The notes under the pieces are model-generated. The model saw only the letters and a list, made by a program, of their open reading frames with translations. It ran no database searches and was not told where the DNA came from. A stretch of 64,000 nucleotides of DNA, from NCBI GenBank assembly GCA_026182355.1, contig JAPFBL010000603.1:124001-188000 (forward strand), read 5' to 3'. Each line of letters opens with the position of its first letter. The stretch's first letter is position 1. The translations under genes and the position numbers were made by a program. This DNA comes from Hermatobates lingyangjiaoensis (taxonomy: Eukaryota > Arthropoda > Insecta > Hemiptera > Hermatobatidae). Below are positions 44,264 to 56,238 of this stretch, in pieces.

Positions 44264-44610
44264 CCTTCCACTTGTCATAGTGGACTTGTTTTTTCACAAT
44301 GATTGTCTATTTCTATTTATCCTCTTAGTTTTAATCATTTTAATGTTTGTTTAAAATTTTCAAAATTGTTATTATGTTAGTTTAATCAGTTTATACGATA
44401 TACCTGATGATGATTTCAGTGAAATCGAAAGCTTATAAGTAAAAATATATTATTGAGTAACCTACGAAATTATTTTTTCGATGTCTCTGGGACAACTTCT
44501 TCATGAAATCACTCCCTACCAAAGAAAACTAGTTAGAAAACTAGAAAACACCAGCAAAAAGGTCGTGAATGCGGAAGCTACCGTCTACTTTAATAATATA
44601 TATATATATT
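44264..44610 (+). mobile_element. Ribozyme-like region and restarted PLE N-terminus ending in (TA)n
   Basis: Follows the GIY-YIG frame. A hammerhead-like core at 44401-44441 (CTGATGA, T, GATTTC/GAAATC hairpin, GAAAGCTTATAAG) is followed by the beginning of a PLE protein: MSLGQLLHEITPYQRKLVRK, then LENTSKKVVNAEATVYFNN, then (TA)n at about 44597-44610. Same permuted tail-then-head order as the 15.0-15.9 kb copy. Confidence 0.65.
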
Positions 44611-45427
44611 ATTCCGCTGTAAATAGTAAATAATAAAGTATTTACCTAATGAATTAAATATTTTAATTTATTTATTAATTTTGTTCTTATTTTAAAACTC
44701 CAGGGACAAGAAGTCATCGTTTCATAAATACAATATGAAGTTCTCTCTTTATCTCCTCAACTTAAATAACCTGAAATTTATTAGATACTAGCAAACGAAC
44801 CCATCTTTGACGGAATCAAAAATTCTAGTATACTTGGTATTCCAAAATACCATATATACAACATACCAGTTATAGTATTATACTAATTGTAAGGGTTGAG
44901 AATTGCTCGTTCACAAAACTATTTATTCTTAATAGATAGCACATCCTGAAATCTGGGAAATACCTTTTCAATCATCTCAAATATGCAATATCGTCATATG
45001 CTCAAATGAAATTAAAATCAACTAACAATACCTACTTGCCACACCTGTGTATTTTCAAAACAAACTTGTATGTGAAGTTAGGAAAATACAGCTTAAGGCC
45101 CCATAACTTTCCTTCTGTACTGAATTATCAATTTATTTAGAGCCTATATTTTAAGTTAGGCATACACTAATCTAGTGTCAAAGTTTCAGCTCACTATGTC
45201 TCATGGTGGCTGAGTTTACTTGTGACAAAATTTTGCGGACAAACTGACAAACCGACAGAAATTTTTCTAAGGGTGGATTCTGTTTCTCCAATGTATGAAA
45301 CGTAAAGAAAACTTGAAATGAGTCAGTTCTAAGCAATGTACAGACAAAATCATTATTTTATTTATATAGATTTAACCTCTTAAGAATCAAATGAATATAT
45401 AATGTTAAGTCGTATCTGTGGTTATAG
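44611..45427. other. Intron, nothing firm
   Basis: AT-rich intron. A block around 44780-45360 (tagcaaacgaacccatctttg, tttgcggacaaactgacaa, then tttatatagattt) has the look of a decayed SINE-like copy, but I cannot place it. Confidence 0.4.
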
Positions 45428-45631
45428 TTCTAGTGTTGGTGTTTGTGGTATACAACCGAAGAAGAGAGTCACATATCAAGTACCCTGGACCTGATGATGA
45501 TGTGAGGGAAAACATCATCAACTACGACGATGAGGGAGGTGGAGAGGACGACATGACGGCTTTCGACATCACACCCCTGCAAATCCCCATAGGAGGACCC
45601 CATCCAGATATTCCCACCAAAATGCCTCCCT
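45428..45631 (+). CDS. CadN: CadN exon (window exon 19): end of transmembrane helix and juxtamembrane tail
   Basis: Completes the membrane helix ([14 protein letters not shown], with the positive stop-transfer RRR), then continues with [20 protein letters not shown], then [15 protein letters not shown]. The latter resembles the conserved juxtamembrane region of classical cadherins that binds p120-catenin. I placed the acceptor at ctgtggttatag; a less likely one 18 bases upstream would add six residues. The donor is CCCT|gtaagt. Phase 1 at the end. Confidence 0.92.
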
Positions 45632-45809
45632 GTAAGTATTACTCATCCGCACTATTTTTCTTTCATTCAAATTTATTTTAAAAATATATGTTTTTCTATA
45701 ATTATTGAAAAAATTAATCACAACTAATTTCTTTGTATCATTTTATCTTTGGCTAAAATGATATACAATATCGCGTATTTAAGTATATATATATATGGTA
45801 CACTTGTTC

Positions 45810-46065
45810 GTTCGAAATACGATCCGAAACGGACAAATATAATTCAATATAGAAAAAGAAACATAGAGAAATTAAAAGCACACACTTACAGTCTCTAATT
45901 TTCGGTTTGAACCGTCTTCAGGAGAGATAAGAGAGGGATTGTTCAGAGACGGTTGGTCTCCAACGCTTGGTTTCTCTCTCTTATCTCTCCTGAAGATGGT
46001 CCCAACCGACTGTAAGTGTGTGCTTTTTAATTTCTCTATGTCTCTTTTTCTACACTGAACTATAT
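45810..46065. repeat. Foldback, GAAAATTAGAGAC family
   Basis: The minus-strand core at 45891-45926 reads CTC, CTGAAGA, C, GGTT..AACC hairpin, GAAAATTAGAG. The right arm is truncated (ctgaagatggtcccaaccga). Arms carry acacacttacagtc and its complement. Confidence 0.7.
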
Positions 46066-46069
46066 AATA

Positions 46070-46303
46070 TATATATTTTCCTAAATTTTGGTAGCAGTCC
46101 TTCGTTGACACACACATTATTGAAAATGACACCAAATTTAGCTGATACCTGTTTCTTAACAAGTTTCTCAAATTAACAATTCTCAATGTCGACCATAGGA
46201 GATGTACTTTATTGTTTAGACGAAATAACGAGAGTGTTATTTAGAAAAATTAAGAAACTTGTTAAGAAACAGGTATCAACTAAATTTGGTGTCATTTTCA
46301 ATA

Positions 46304-46340
<37 letters not shown>
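46070..46340. mobile_element. Inverted pair of Penelope-like N-terminal fragments, (TA)n on one side
   Basis: The minus copy (about 46075-46185) encodes FGVIFNNVCVNEGLLPKF; the plus copy (about 46240-46306) encodes VKKQVSTKFGVIFNN and then passes into (TA)n at 46307-46340. Both stop within the same few codons as the copies at 0.7, 14.9 and 44.6 kb. Confidence 0.65.
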
Positions 46341-46342
<2 letters not shown>

Positions 46343-47211
46343 TTTCACATAAACACGTGAATTAACAAGATCAAACCACAACAGGGAGTCTAAATAGGAA
46401 GAAGATTGTCCTTTGGGTTGGCTATAACATCCCTATCAGGAGTCTAAATTGTCATCGATTTGATCACCTTTTATTTACTTTGGCCAAACTTGAGGAAGAC
46501 CAATTCTTGTCTTTCATTATCATAGATAAAATGGAAAATAAAATAAATAAGGATGTTTAATACTACGTATTTTAAAGTTAATATAATAAAATTTTTCACA
46601 CTATCCATATTGATTATTCAATCTCCTCCTCAATCTCTGAAATATACGAAGAAGAGTACATTGTAAATGTCATTTAGTATGTTAATTTCTCATTTTATAT
46701 ATTATATTTTATGATGCTCATAACAAAAAAAAAGATTTGATGAATGGTATTGGTTCCATTCATTCTTTTCTACTTAAAAAACTCTAAAAGTTTTTTTATC
46801 GATTGCCAAAAAAATCGTGTAAGTTGTAAGACTGGTAAAGAGTAAAGAAGAAGGTCTTCCGATAACGAAGTTACGAGAGAAAATAAAGGAAAGCAGGCAA
46901 AACATTGCGTAAAAAGAAGTAGCTTTTTGTGTATAATGATATTTTAGTCAACAAAGTTAGCTTAAAAACTATTGGGCATCTCTGTTATAGTGAAATGTGA
47001 TAATAATGTTGACTTTTTTAAACTATTATACGTTAATGTAATGCTTTCTTTGAGTCTCACCTCTTTGATATTGCATTTTTAATCAGAATGGTTTAAAAAA
47101 TAAATTACAGCTTCAGATAATAAATAATTCAAATAGTATAATAAATGTTCTGATTTTTCATAAATAGGTTTTCTCTATTTGCTGATAATGTAATTTTTTT
47201 TTTTATTTTAG
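46341..47211. other. Intron with a decayed ribozyme-like repeat
   Basis: 46341-46520 resembles the GAAAGATCTTAGTC family (cacataaacacgtgaattaa at its start) but its core is destroyed. The remainder is AT-rich with nothing recognised. Confidence 0.45.
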
Positions 47212-47370
47212 TTGGTGGCATAGTTCAGGAACCAAATGTAGGATTATTTATTGAAGATCACAAAAAGAGGGCAGACACTGACCCCGGAGCGCCACCATTT
47301 GATGATTTAAGAAACTATGCATATGAAGGGGGTGGCAGCACGGCAGGTTCACTCTCTTCTCTGGCCTCAG
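47212..47370 (+). CDS. CadN: CadN exon (window exon 20): cytoplasmic tail
   Basis: The acceptor follows tttattttag and the donor is TCAG|gtacat. It reads [20 protein letters not shown], then [20 protein letters not shown], then [20 protein letters not shown] and the serine-rich SLSSLAS are the conserved beta-catenin-binding region of classical cadherins, phosphorylated in known members to strengthen binding. Joins in frame to the last exon. Confidence 0.95.
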
Positions 47371-47679
47371 GTACATTCAAATACAATTCTCATAATCAAT
47401 ATCTAGTTAACTTGTTTATTGTCATTTGTCTGTGATGATAATAGTTATATAGTTTTAACCTCTGAAGACCTTTAATTCTGGAAGTCACACACTCCATTGA
47501 ATGCATACTCCGTGAGCAATTTGATTGAATCTTTCAGAGCACCTTCAGTTTGTTTGAATAAATCTGACTTTTTACTCTTAGTTTATGTTTCAAATAGCGA
47601 AGATGGCCTGATGATTTATTTAAGGACTATTCACTGTAGGAAGTTCTTCATTAAACTAAGCCCATTAAAATATTAGATA

Positions 47680-49290
47680 TAACAAGCAGAAATACCCGGC
47701 GTTGCCCGGGTCTAGAAGTTTTAAGTATAAAATATGAAATGATCGAAATGAAAATTGGGTTCAATATTATTTTATGCATTTTTGTCTTACGATTCTTCAT
47801 TCATGATCTACAGTCCCTTGGACGTTTTTTAACATTTTCAGGAGAATAGTGGTACCTAGGCTATGAAAGAAGCATCCTAGAGCAAAAAATCATTAAATAA
47901 CATTGAGCTCGATTTTTATTTCCAACATTTCATTTTTATGCCATTAAGGCCGTAGACGCCATATTTCTTGAGAAAAATGCAAAAACTAAAAATGGCAAAT
48001 TTTTGAGGTTTTTGGGCCCTAGGGGGCCGGGGTTAAGCTGCCCCCAGAGTTTAATAGCCTAAAACCACCCCAAGACCTATAGAAAGTGCCTTGCAAAAGA
48101 ATTTTTGAAAAAGGTCCATTGTAGGCCGAATGCATAAGGTCAAACATACATACATACATACAGAGCCGCGAAGAGAATTTATATATAGATAGAGCTCGAT
48201 TTTTATTTCCAACATTTATATTTTATGCATTAAGGCCGTAGACCCATATTTCTTGACAAAAAATGCAAAAACTCAAAATCGGCAAATTCTTGAGGTTTTT
48301 GGGCCCTAGGGGGCTGGGTTAGGCTGCCCCCAGAGTTTAATAGCCTAAAACCTCCCCAAGACCTATAGAAAGTGCCTTGCAAAAGAATTTTTGAAAATGG
48401 TCCATTGTAGGCCGAATGCATAAGGTACAAACATACATACATACAGAGCCACGAAGAGAATTTATATATAGATGCAAGTATAATTGTTTGAAAATTATGA
48501 TATGAAACTTATGAAAATTTGTTTGATAATGTTGAACTTGTGACAAAAAATTAATTTTTGCAATTTATAATTGAAAAACTTTATTGTGAACTCATTACAA
48601 AGAATTAGGAATCTAGGTCTAATTTAAAATGTTTGAAAATTTATACTATGAAGTTTGTGACAAAAATCATTTGAATATTAAAATGTGAAATTGTGATGAA
48701 AATGTTTAAAAATTATAATGTGAATGTTAAAAATTATAATGTGAATGTTTAAAAATTATAATGTGAAATTGGTAACAAAAATTAGAGATCATTCAAGAAT
48801 TTCTGGTACCTGATTGTTTCCAATTGAACTAAGCGTGTGGAAATATTATCATAAAGATTAACCTACCTGCGGCCGCTATTATCAATTAAATTCAAAATGT
48901 AAACAAACAGGTTTATACAGGAAACCTTATCTATTATAATTATTTTTGGGATATTACCTGAACCACAACTCGATTTTCGATTTTTATTTCCAACATTTCA
49001 TATTTTATACATTAAGGCCGTACACGCCATATTTCTTGACAAAAAATGCAAAAAACTTAAAATCGGCAAATGTTTGAGGTTTTTGGGCCCTAGGGGGCCT
49101 GGGTTAAGCTGCCCCCCAGAGTTTAATAGCCTAAAACCTCCCCAAGACCTATAGAAAGTGCCTTGCAAAAGAATTTTTGAAAAAGGTCCATTGTAGGCCG
49201 AATGCATAAGGTACAAACATACATACATACATACATACATACATACATACATACAGAGCCACGAAGAGAATTTATATATAGATAGAAATT
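47680..49290 (+). mobile_element. Cluster of (CATA)n-tailed SINE-like repeats
   Basis: A full copy (about 47680-48190) is followed by a 5'-truncated copy (about 48192-48472), a spacer, a block related to the 7.0 kb element (about 48815-48970), and another 5'-truncated copy (about 48975-49285). All share gggccctagggggc, agacctatagaaagtgcctt and end catacatacagagccacg, gaagagaatttatatataga. Copies start after the tail of the previous one, so the element inserts near its own tails. Minus-strand frames in this region are artefacts. Confidence 0.75.
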
Positions 49291-49835
49291 AATTATATCT
49301 ATGACAAAGGATTACAGTTAATGTTTGTTTCCACTCCCATGCTTATTGAGTTCACCTTCATTGCAGCTGTTAGGTCATAAAGGTTGACTCATTTGTCACC
49401 CATTGTGGATATGAGTGAGCTACACTACCAATTTAGTTTTACAACAGTTCTTAATTTTGTGTTTCTTAAATTTATTAAAGAACCAGTCTTTATCATAGAG
49501 ACATACTTTAGAGGCTTGGTAGTGATTTATGAATGCTTCGACGGATAGAGTCCACAAAATACGCCTCGAATAAAAACATCTAGGGTCATGATGAAGATTC
49601 GAAACCTTGATCTTTCATTGCTAACATCAAACACGCTATCAGTAAAGCATACCTGGCACCTTTAATTATAGTTTAGTGCTAATGTGATAAAATATTATAG
49701 TATATTGGTTTTTGGTAGTAAAACTAGGAACTCTGTACTCTTCGACATGCCACTACCAATACCTGCAGTATAAATAATAAGAAAATTGTAATATTCCTTA
49801 TTTATATTAATAAGTTTCTCACGCTCCCTATCTCT
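49291..49835. other. Intron, possible tRNA-like remnant
   Basis: Read on the minus strand, about 49590-49670 contains ggtttcgaatcttc (B-box-like) preceded by ttactgatagc (A-box-like). That could be a decayed tRNA-derived SINE head, but there is no intact cloverleaf. Confidence 0.3.
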
Positions 49836-50592
49836 GTGCATCCCATCTATTACCATCACTCTCCCACTCTTTCTTTCCCCTCTTCCTTTCTTTCTACCTC
49901 TCTCCCACTTCCTCTCTTCCTGCCTCTCTCCCTCTCTCTCTCTTCCTGCCTCTCTCCCTCTCTCTCTTTTCCCTCTTCCTCTCATTCTCACTTTCTTCCT
50001 TTCCCCCTCTTCCTTTCTCTCTCCCCCACCTTCTTTCTCTCTCTTTCACTCTCCTTCTCTCTCTCGCATCCTCTTCCTCTCACTCTTCCACTCTCTCCCA
50101 CCTCTTCCTATCTCTCCCACCCTCTTCCTCTCTCTCCCACCCTCTTCCTCTCTCTCCCACCCTCTTCCTATCTCTCCCATCCTCTTCCTCTCTCTCCCAC
50201 CCTCTTCCTATCTCTCCCACCCTCTTTCTCTCTCTCCCATCATCTTCCTCTCTCTCCCATCCTCTTCCTCTCTCTCCCACCCTCTTCCTCTCTCTCCCAC
50301 CCTCTTCTCTCTCTCCCACCCTCTTCCTCTTTCTCCTCCTCTCTCTCTCCCTCTTCCTCTCTCTCCCACCCTCTTCCTCTTTCTCCTCATCTCTCTCTCT
50401 CTCCCTCGACCTCTCACTCTCCCACCCTCTTCCTTTTTTCTCCTCATCTCTCTCTCTCCCTCGTCCTCTCACTCTCCCACCCTCTTCCTCTTTCTCCTCC
50501 TCTCTCTCTCTCCCTCTTCCTCTTTATCCTCTCTTTCTCCTCTCTCTCTCTATCTCTCCCTCTTCCTCTCACTCTCTCCCTCTCTTTCGCAC
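49836..50592. repeat. CT-rich minisatellite (about 19-bp unit)
   Basis: Pyrimidine-rich tract on the plus strand with a regular unit ctctctcccaccctcttcc repeated many times between about 50090 and 50320, grading into (CT)n on both sides. Open frames through it are artefacts. It ends about 255 bp before the acceptor of the last coding exon. Confidence 0.92.
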
Positions 50593-50846
50593 AGAATGAC
50601 TACATATATAGATGGAATGATGTTACTACTCTTGACTATTACTCAAATAAAGTGGAATGGATGACTGAAGTTAATCAGTCAATCCTACTTTACTCTATCT
50701 AAAAGGTTATATTTGCAGTCTTTCAGATAGTTTGAGTTTCTGTTCGTACTAAAAGCTGTTTTATATTATATTAGGAAGGTGTATGTTAGATTATCGAAAG
50801 GCTTGATTTATACGAGTGTTATTGACAGCAGGTGGTGTTGTTTCAG

Positions 50847-50956
50847 GCACTGACGATGAACAGCAGGACTATGACTACCTGTCTGCCTGGGGTCCGCGCT
50901 TCGACAAGCTAGCAGACATGTACGGTCACGACGGTGACAGCGAAGACGACCACTAG
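50847..50956 (+). CDS. CadN: CadN last coding exon: catenin-binding C-terminus
   Basis: The acceptor follows gttgtttcag. The exon reads [11 protein letters not shown], then [16 protein letters not shown], the hallmark C-terminal motif of classical cadherins that binds beta-catenin (Armadillo). It closes with an acidic HDGDSEDDH and TAG at 50954-50956. The protein acts at adherens junctions in neurons, linking adhesion to the actin cytoskeleton through catenins. Confidence 0.97.
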
Positions 50957-51283
50957 TCACTTGTAAACCCCCCTCTCTCTCTTCCTTACCATCACCCCTT
51001 CCTTGTAAATAGCCACCTTCAGTGTCTCTTACGTCACTCCCACCCCTTCCTCAACCCCCCCCCCCCCAAAAAAAAAACAAACCTTCATCCATTGTAAATA
51101 GTGCTCATGCAGTGTTTATTTATTACATATACCATTAACCATATGTTAGATCGATATATAACCTGGCATTAATGTAAAAGACATTGCTAGTGATGGTGTT
51201 TTGTAACTTTTGTAATTAATTTTATTTTTTCAATTCATTGGACAAAAACATTCCACATTATTAATATAACCAGTTTTGATTTG

Positions 51284-51289
51284 AATAAA
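51284..51289 (+). terminator. CadN: Proximal poly(A) signal AATAAA
   Basis: Canonical hexamer about 330 bp after the stop, followed within 40 bases by GT-containing sequence. Confidence 0.5.
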
Positions 51290-52980
51290 GGCAGAGATGA
51301 AGCTCAACGTGTCCCATCACTGAAGCATTAACATTGTGCCATCTAATTATATCTATGTATAATTATTATTGAATATAAATTTAAACTCATTAGGAATTGT
51401 GTTGTTTGTTGGTATATGAAAGAACAAAGAGTTAGTTACATTTTAGATACATATTATAAAATTTTGTATAATTGCCATTTTTTAATTTGCCAAAATATTT
51501 GTATTTATTTTTTTAATTTAAATTATTTAAACATATACTTCCCAATGTTCCTGTTTGCTTTAGGTTTACTGAAGGATTTTTGTTAAGAGTCACATGTGAG
51601 ACAAAGTGAAGAGTTACCCAGTCCCTAGTTCACTTTGTCTTCTCTGCTTGTTTTTAAAGTGTAGTCATTGCACTGAGTACAATGTAGATATTTATTGATC
51701 ATAGATATTGTTTTCTATATGTTTCACTAAATTATTAAATTATAAAAAAAAAACTCAATTATAATTTCTAGATCTATGTGTGATCTGTTGGATCGAATGA
51801 TATTGAAGACTTTCCTCTCCTTTTATTTATTTAATTTTATTGCAATTCACTTCATGACTGCTCAAAATTGTCAGGAACTATTTTAGGAATTGTATAAAAG
51901 AGAAATGAAACCAAAACTGTGTAAAAATAAGTATTAAGTTCTCTTGTCATTCCTTCCGATGTTATATGGTCATATCTATTGTACTGGTATTAGACTTTTT
52001 ATAAAGTTTATATTCATTGTAATATAATATTTAATTAGTGTTAATATTTATTTCTAATTGTAATGTGTTTTAAGACAGTGGATATTTTTCATAGCAGTCA
52101 CTAGTTGAAACAATGACGATCCAGGGCTGAACAATACCAGTGGGACTCATGTTACGTACTACACTGCCATTTTGAATTAATTTTGTCAAGTCACAGTTGC
52201 ATTTAAATGTATATTGTAATCTGTAAATTTAATGATGTAAAAAAAAAATTATATTGGTATTACTGATTAAACATTTATTTAATTGTACCAATATTATCAG
52301 TACTTATGCTTGAAACTAATTTGTTTCGAATAATGTTTAGTGATAGTACTTATTGGAGCAATTGTGCTTTTAAAGACTCTCAAAAAAAATGTTTCGTCTG
52401 CATTATTGTATTTGCACCTAGATGTTTATGGCACTTAAGTGCAATATTTTTGACAGGATCACTGTAGATTTTAAAAAAAAAATGGATCGATTGGATGCCA
52501 CTCGAAATTTATTGGATTTTTTCAACTACTTTTACATGTATGGACAAAATAATAAAAAATACTACTGTCAATATTACGTTGAAATAATGGTGTTTTTGTT
52601 AATGTGTTCACCGAAGTCTATTGCTGTTGGCCAATAATAATTCTTAACAGTAATCAATCTGTAAGATTTAGTTTTTACCTGTTTTTTTTTAAGCTAATTG
52701 TAAGATACATCTGCTGAATTGTTTCATTTCAAGTTGTTATCGTTTTTACCCTCAGATAGATAAGTTCTTATGTAAGTTATATTTACTGCAATTGTTTAAG
52801 TACAGCCCTGGTTAGCATCCTACTTTCAACACTTACCATTACGAAAGTAATACTCAACTTGGCACTAAGAGTATTGTTTATATTGGGACTGAATGTATGT
52901 GTGAATTTTATTTGTGTAAAAGTGTTTTGTATTTCTTTTTTAATTTAAGCTGTGATTATAATCTTTATAGCTGTATAGAC

Positions 52981-53700
52981 TCAGTACTGATAATAAAATT
53001 TTAAAAACATTTTAGTTTATTTAAAAACCCAAAATTTATAATACTGGATGACAATAGTCCTCCTTAGTTCATTTATTTTGTTAAAGTGCAGTTTTCTAAA
53101 TTATAATGCTTGTGGGGTAGTATTTTTTGTGTGGCAGTTTTTTATTTCCATTAAAAAAATATTTAAAATGAAAAACTAATTTATTCCATGATATTAAGCA
53201 ACACGAAAAATGATTTTTCGAAAATCTATATATATTTGACGATTTTTATTAACTACATTTTTTTGTTATTATAGAATTACGACAAAATAAACTTAATATT
53301 GATAATAAAACTTTAAAAATATGTTGGTTCTTTTAAAATTCCAAAATTTATAATATTTGAGCACAATAGCATTTAGTTCAAGGTAAAAATTTAATTTGTT
53401 TAAGGTACAGTTTTCTAAATTATAATGCTACTCTGCTAAATTACGGCAGATTTTTTTCATTTTCGTTAAAAAAATAATTCAAACAACAATTTATTGCATG
53501 ATATTAAGCATCACGAAGATGTATTGTGTAATCTACATATAATTGATGATTTTTAGTAAATATAGTTTTTCTTTTATTATAGAACTTCATGTTTCGGCAG
53601 AAGGCAAAATAAACTCAATACTGATAATAAAATTTTAAAAATATGTTAGTTCTTTTAAAAACCCAAAATTTATAATATTGAAGGACAATAGTCCTTAAAT
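52981..53700. repeat. Tandem repeat of about 315 bp containing a poly(A) signal
   Basis: Units start near 52981, 53293 and 53614 (actgataataaaatttta), with shared ccaaaatttataata, ggacaatagtcc, and cagttttctaaattataatg blocks. 2.3 copies, moderately diverged. Confidence 0.75.
52992..52997 (+). terminator. CadN: Distal poly(A) signal AATAAA
   Basis: Canonical hexamer in gataataaaatttt. The same block is repeated twice downstream (about 53304 and 53627). Confidence 0.45.
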
Positions 53701-54004
53701 AACTATAGTATAACTAATAAACGGCCCAATGATAAATATAATTCATCGACATAAAATATCTTTTAAAAATTCACTAATGCACTTAAATGAACAAATCACT
53801 TAATTGATAACTCATCAGATTACAATGTAAATTTATAGTTATCTATCAATGAATGACAAGTTCATTCACTAGCATTGCATAGCAGTTTTAAAATTTTTAA
53901 TCTTGAACGACAATTTTATCGTGGATTATATGCTATTCATTTCAAATCAAACTTGAAAAAAATAGATAAAAATATATACGAATGTTTTCCTTATCTCGAC
54001 CACA

Positions 54005-54275
54005 TATATTTAACAATATTTTTCTTTTTTATCGAGGTTTGGTTTAGCTTCAATAATACAACACCTTTAAGCCGACATTTCGTCTATATTTGTAAACATC
54101 TTCAGGGCTACATCAATTCAGAATTTAATTACAGTAACATGAGATTAAATATAACATGTAATTAAATTCTGTATTGATGTAGCCCTGAAGATGTCTACAA
54201 ATATAGACGAAACGTCGGCTTAAAGGTGTTGTATTATTGAAGCTAGACCAAACCTCGATAAAAAAGAATAATAGT
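54005..54275. repeat. Foldback with two intact-looking hammerhead-like motifs
   Basis: Left arm about 54023-54130, right arm about 54160-54265. Plus core at 54181-54220: AGCC, CTGAAGA, T, GTCTA/TAGAC hairpin, GAAACGTC, GGCT; AGCC and GGCT pair over four bases. Minus core at 54070-54109 with one change (GAAATGTC). Flanks: gtttggtttagcttcaataa and its complement. Confidence 0.8.
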
Positions 54276-54469
54276 GTTAAAAATATATATAAAGAGAAGA
54301 CCTTTTTTTCTTTACCAGATAACCACAACTAAGAAATAAAATATTAATGTCAAGCTTACTATTCTGTCTTAGATCTGGAAGGAACGAGATCATGAAAAAT
54401 AGCGATTATAACTGTTTTGGGTTTAGATATATCCTGCTCTCTCTGTCACTCACACACACACACAAAAGT

Positions 54470-55200
54470 ATATATATATATATATATATAATATATATAT
54501 ATAACTAAATAAGAAGGAACAGACAGACAAACTACATCGATATTTCGACATCTCAAATCAAGAGGTGTGAAACGTCAAGAGTCACAGGAAATACAGCGTT
54601 ATAGAAATCAAATTTTCGGGTAAACCGTCTTCAGAGAAAGTTACCGAGATTTTGAAGACTTTGTATTAAACAAGAAACCAAGGGATGCTGGTCCCCTTTC
54701 TTTTATTCTGTAATGAGTTTCTAAAATTTGAGTTTGGATAAGTGATGTTTCTTTAACTTGTGTTTACTTTCTTCGAGTGTTAGACATTCGATATATATAA
54801 AAAATATATAAAAAAATCGGTAAATTTACATTATTTAAAGGAACAATAAAGTAAATTTACATTTTAGATACAAGTTCATTAAAAAAATCTTGACTTCTGC
54901 CTATGAATAAAGTTTTTACTAAAACCTGAAACGTTGGCTAAGATTTGAGTTTGTAATTTTTTATCCTGGAAGATTACCGACTCGTTGATTAGAGAACAAC
55001 CTATATATATATATATATATATATAATATAAACAAGATATACAATAACACGGAAATAAAAATCAAGTGACAACACAAACCAAATAAGTATTCAGAAAAGT
55101 TAAGAATCTAACCATAACAACGTTTCATCAGTCAGAATTCAGTGAACTATACATATACAATTTATATATTCATAATGCATTTAAATATATAAAAAATGAA
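54470..55200. repeat. Cluster of decayed ribozyme-like repeats with TA tracts
   Basis: TA tracts at about 54472-54503 and 55003-55023. Degenerate cores near 54540-54560 (tatttcgac), 54608-54636 (aattttcgggtaaaccgtct), 54925 (ctgaaacgttggc) and 55105-55145. None is intact. Confidence 0.5.
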
Positions 55201-55569
55201 AATACATTTGATATATTGATCTAAGATTCAAAATCCATCTAAAACACACATATAAGACTACGATGGCATTATAAGATCACGAAAGGAAAATTATTTGTAG
55301 CATTCTAAACCTGTTAGGTCACTAGACTGTTCATCTATGGAAGCAGAACAAACCTTCAAAGATATTATTCAATTTGAGAAACTACGAAACACCAAAGACT
55401 ATCACTGGTAAAAAAAAAGCATATTGCAAGTTGAAACATGACCAGGAACAGAGAAAACCTTGATTACCAAATACAGTAAAGGTGGCTTTACTTTTATAAA
55501 TACGTTACCTGTTAATGGACTATAACATCAATGTATTATAATGTATTCTTATAATCTTAGTTTAAATAA
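55200..55569. other. Intergenic, nothing recognised
   Basis: AT-rich sequence with no identifiable feature. Confidence 0.45.
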
Positions 55570-56238
55570 ACAAATGAAAAGGTTATGTTAAATTGCAGTG
55601 GCTGTCCTACAAGATGATACACGTAAACCGAACATTTGCTCTTCATGATTCGACACAAGAATTATTCTAACTCATGTGCATTTCAAAATATGATGCATAT
55701 GACATCATGTAGCCTCGGGACCGAAGCGACGAGTCCTCTCTATACCTTTTTTAGTAATCTTAGATTCCTTGCCTTATTTATCTATTATTTATTACATCTC
55801 AACTCCCTATTAACCGTTACTCTTGTTTATTCCCTTTTCATCTCTTTCATCAAATAACTATCAGTCTCATAGAGACCACCAGGTTTGTGTTTTATAATTT
55901 TGTTGATGTAGGTCATAGAAGCCTACCTCTGCGAGGTCCATTGGGCATATCATGTGGACTGTCTCGTTTTCTCATTCCTGAAGATGCGGTTGGTTAAACG
56001 TGAAATGGCGAAATGACTCCAAATTAAAAAAAAAATCAACCTATTCTGATATATGAAGTTATGGTCGAAAGGATAAGGTGCATGAGTAAGTCAAAACAGG
56101 CTTAACATCCTCTCCGAGGGACGACGTGCTCGAATTTATTTACCTCCCTTGTGGATAAATCGAGTACCAGAGTGGGTATTGAACCCCGCATCTGGCATTC
56201 CTGAGGCACGTTGTTACTGGGCTAACCTAGTCCCTTTG
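55570..56238 (-). mobile_element. Possible tRNA-headed SINE
   Basis: On the minus strand from 56238: ggactaggttagcccagtaa (A-box-like tagcccagt), then atgcggggttcaatacccac (B-box ggttcaatacc), as in an RNA polymerase III promoter. The body includes gagcacgtcgtccctcgg, shared with 43.4 kb, and the region near 55.58-55.66 kb (tgtcctacaagatgatac) resembles 43.2 kb. An alternative is a diverged tRNA pseudogene next to unrelated repeats. Confidence 0.45.

Larger units (their letters stand above)
50957..53010 (+). other. CadN: CadN 3' UTR
   Basis: Follows the stop. Candidate poly(A) signals AATAAA at 51284-51289 (proximal) and 52992-52997 (distal). A C10/A-rich run lies at 51056-51078. No reading frame (52422-52637 is chance) and few transposon pieces, unlike the DNA on either side, which fits a long 3' UTR. 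The exact end cannot be fixed from sequence. Confidence 0.6.

Noticed and set aside
47940..49252. Small minus-strand frames starting MYVCLYLM
   Set aside because: Antisense reading of the (CATA)n tail and body of a SINE-like repeat, repeated with each copy.
49836..50702. A 288-codon frame and opposing minus-strand frames
   Set aside because: Low-complexity CT minisatellite translation.
56150..56238. A true tRNA gene
   Set aside because: A- and B-box-like blocks are present on the minus strand, but I cannot fold an intact cloverleaf; a SINE head or pseudogene is more likely.
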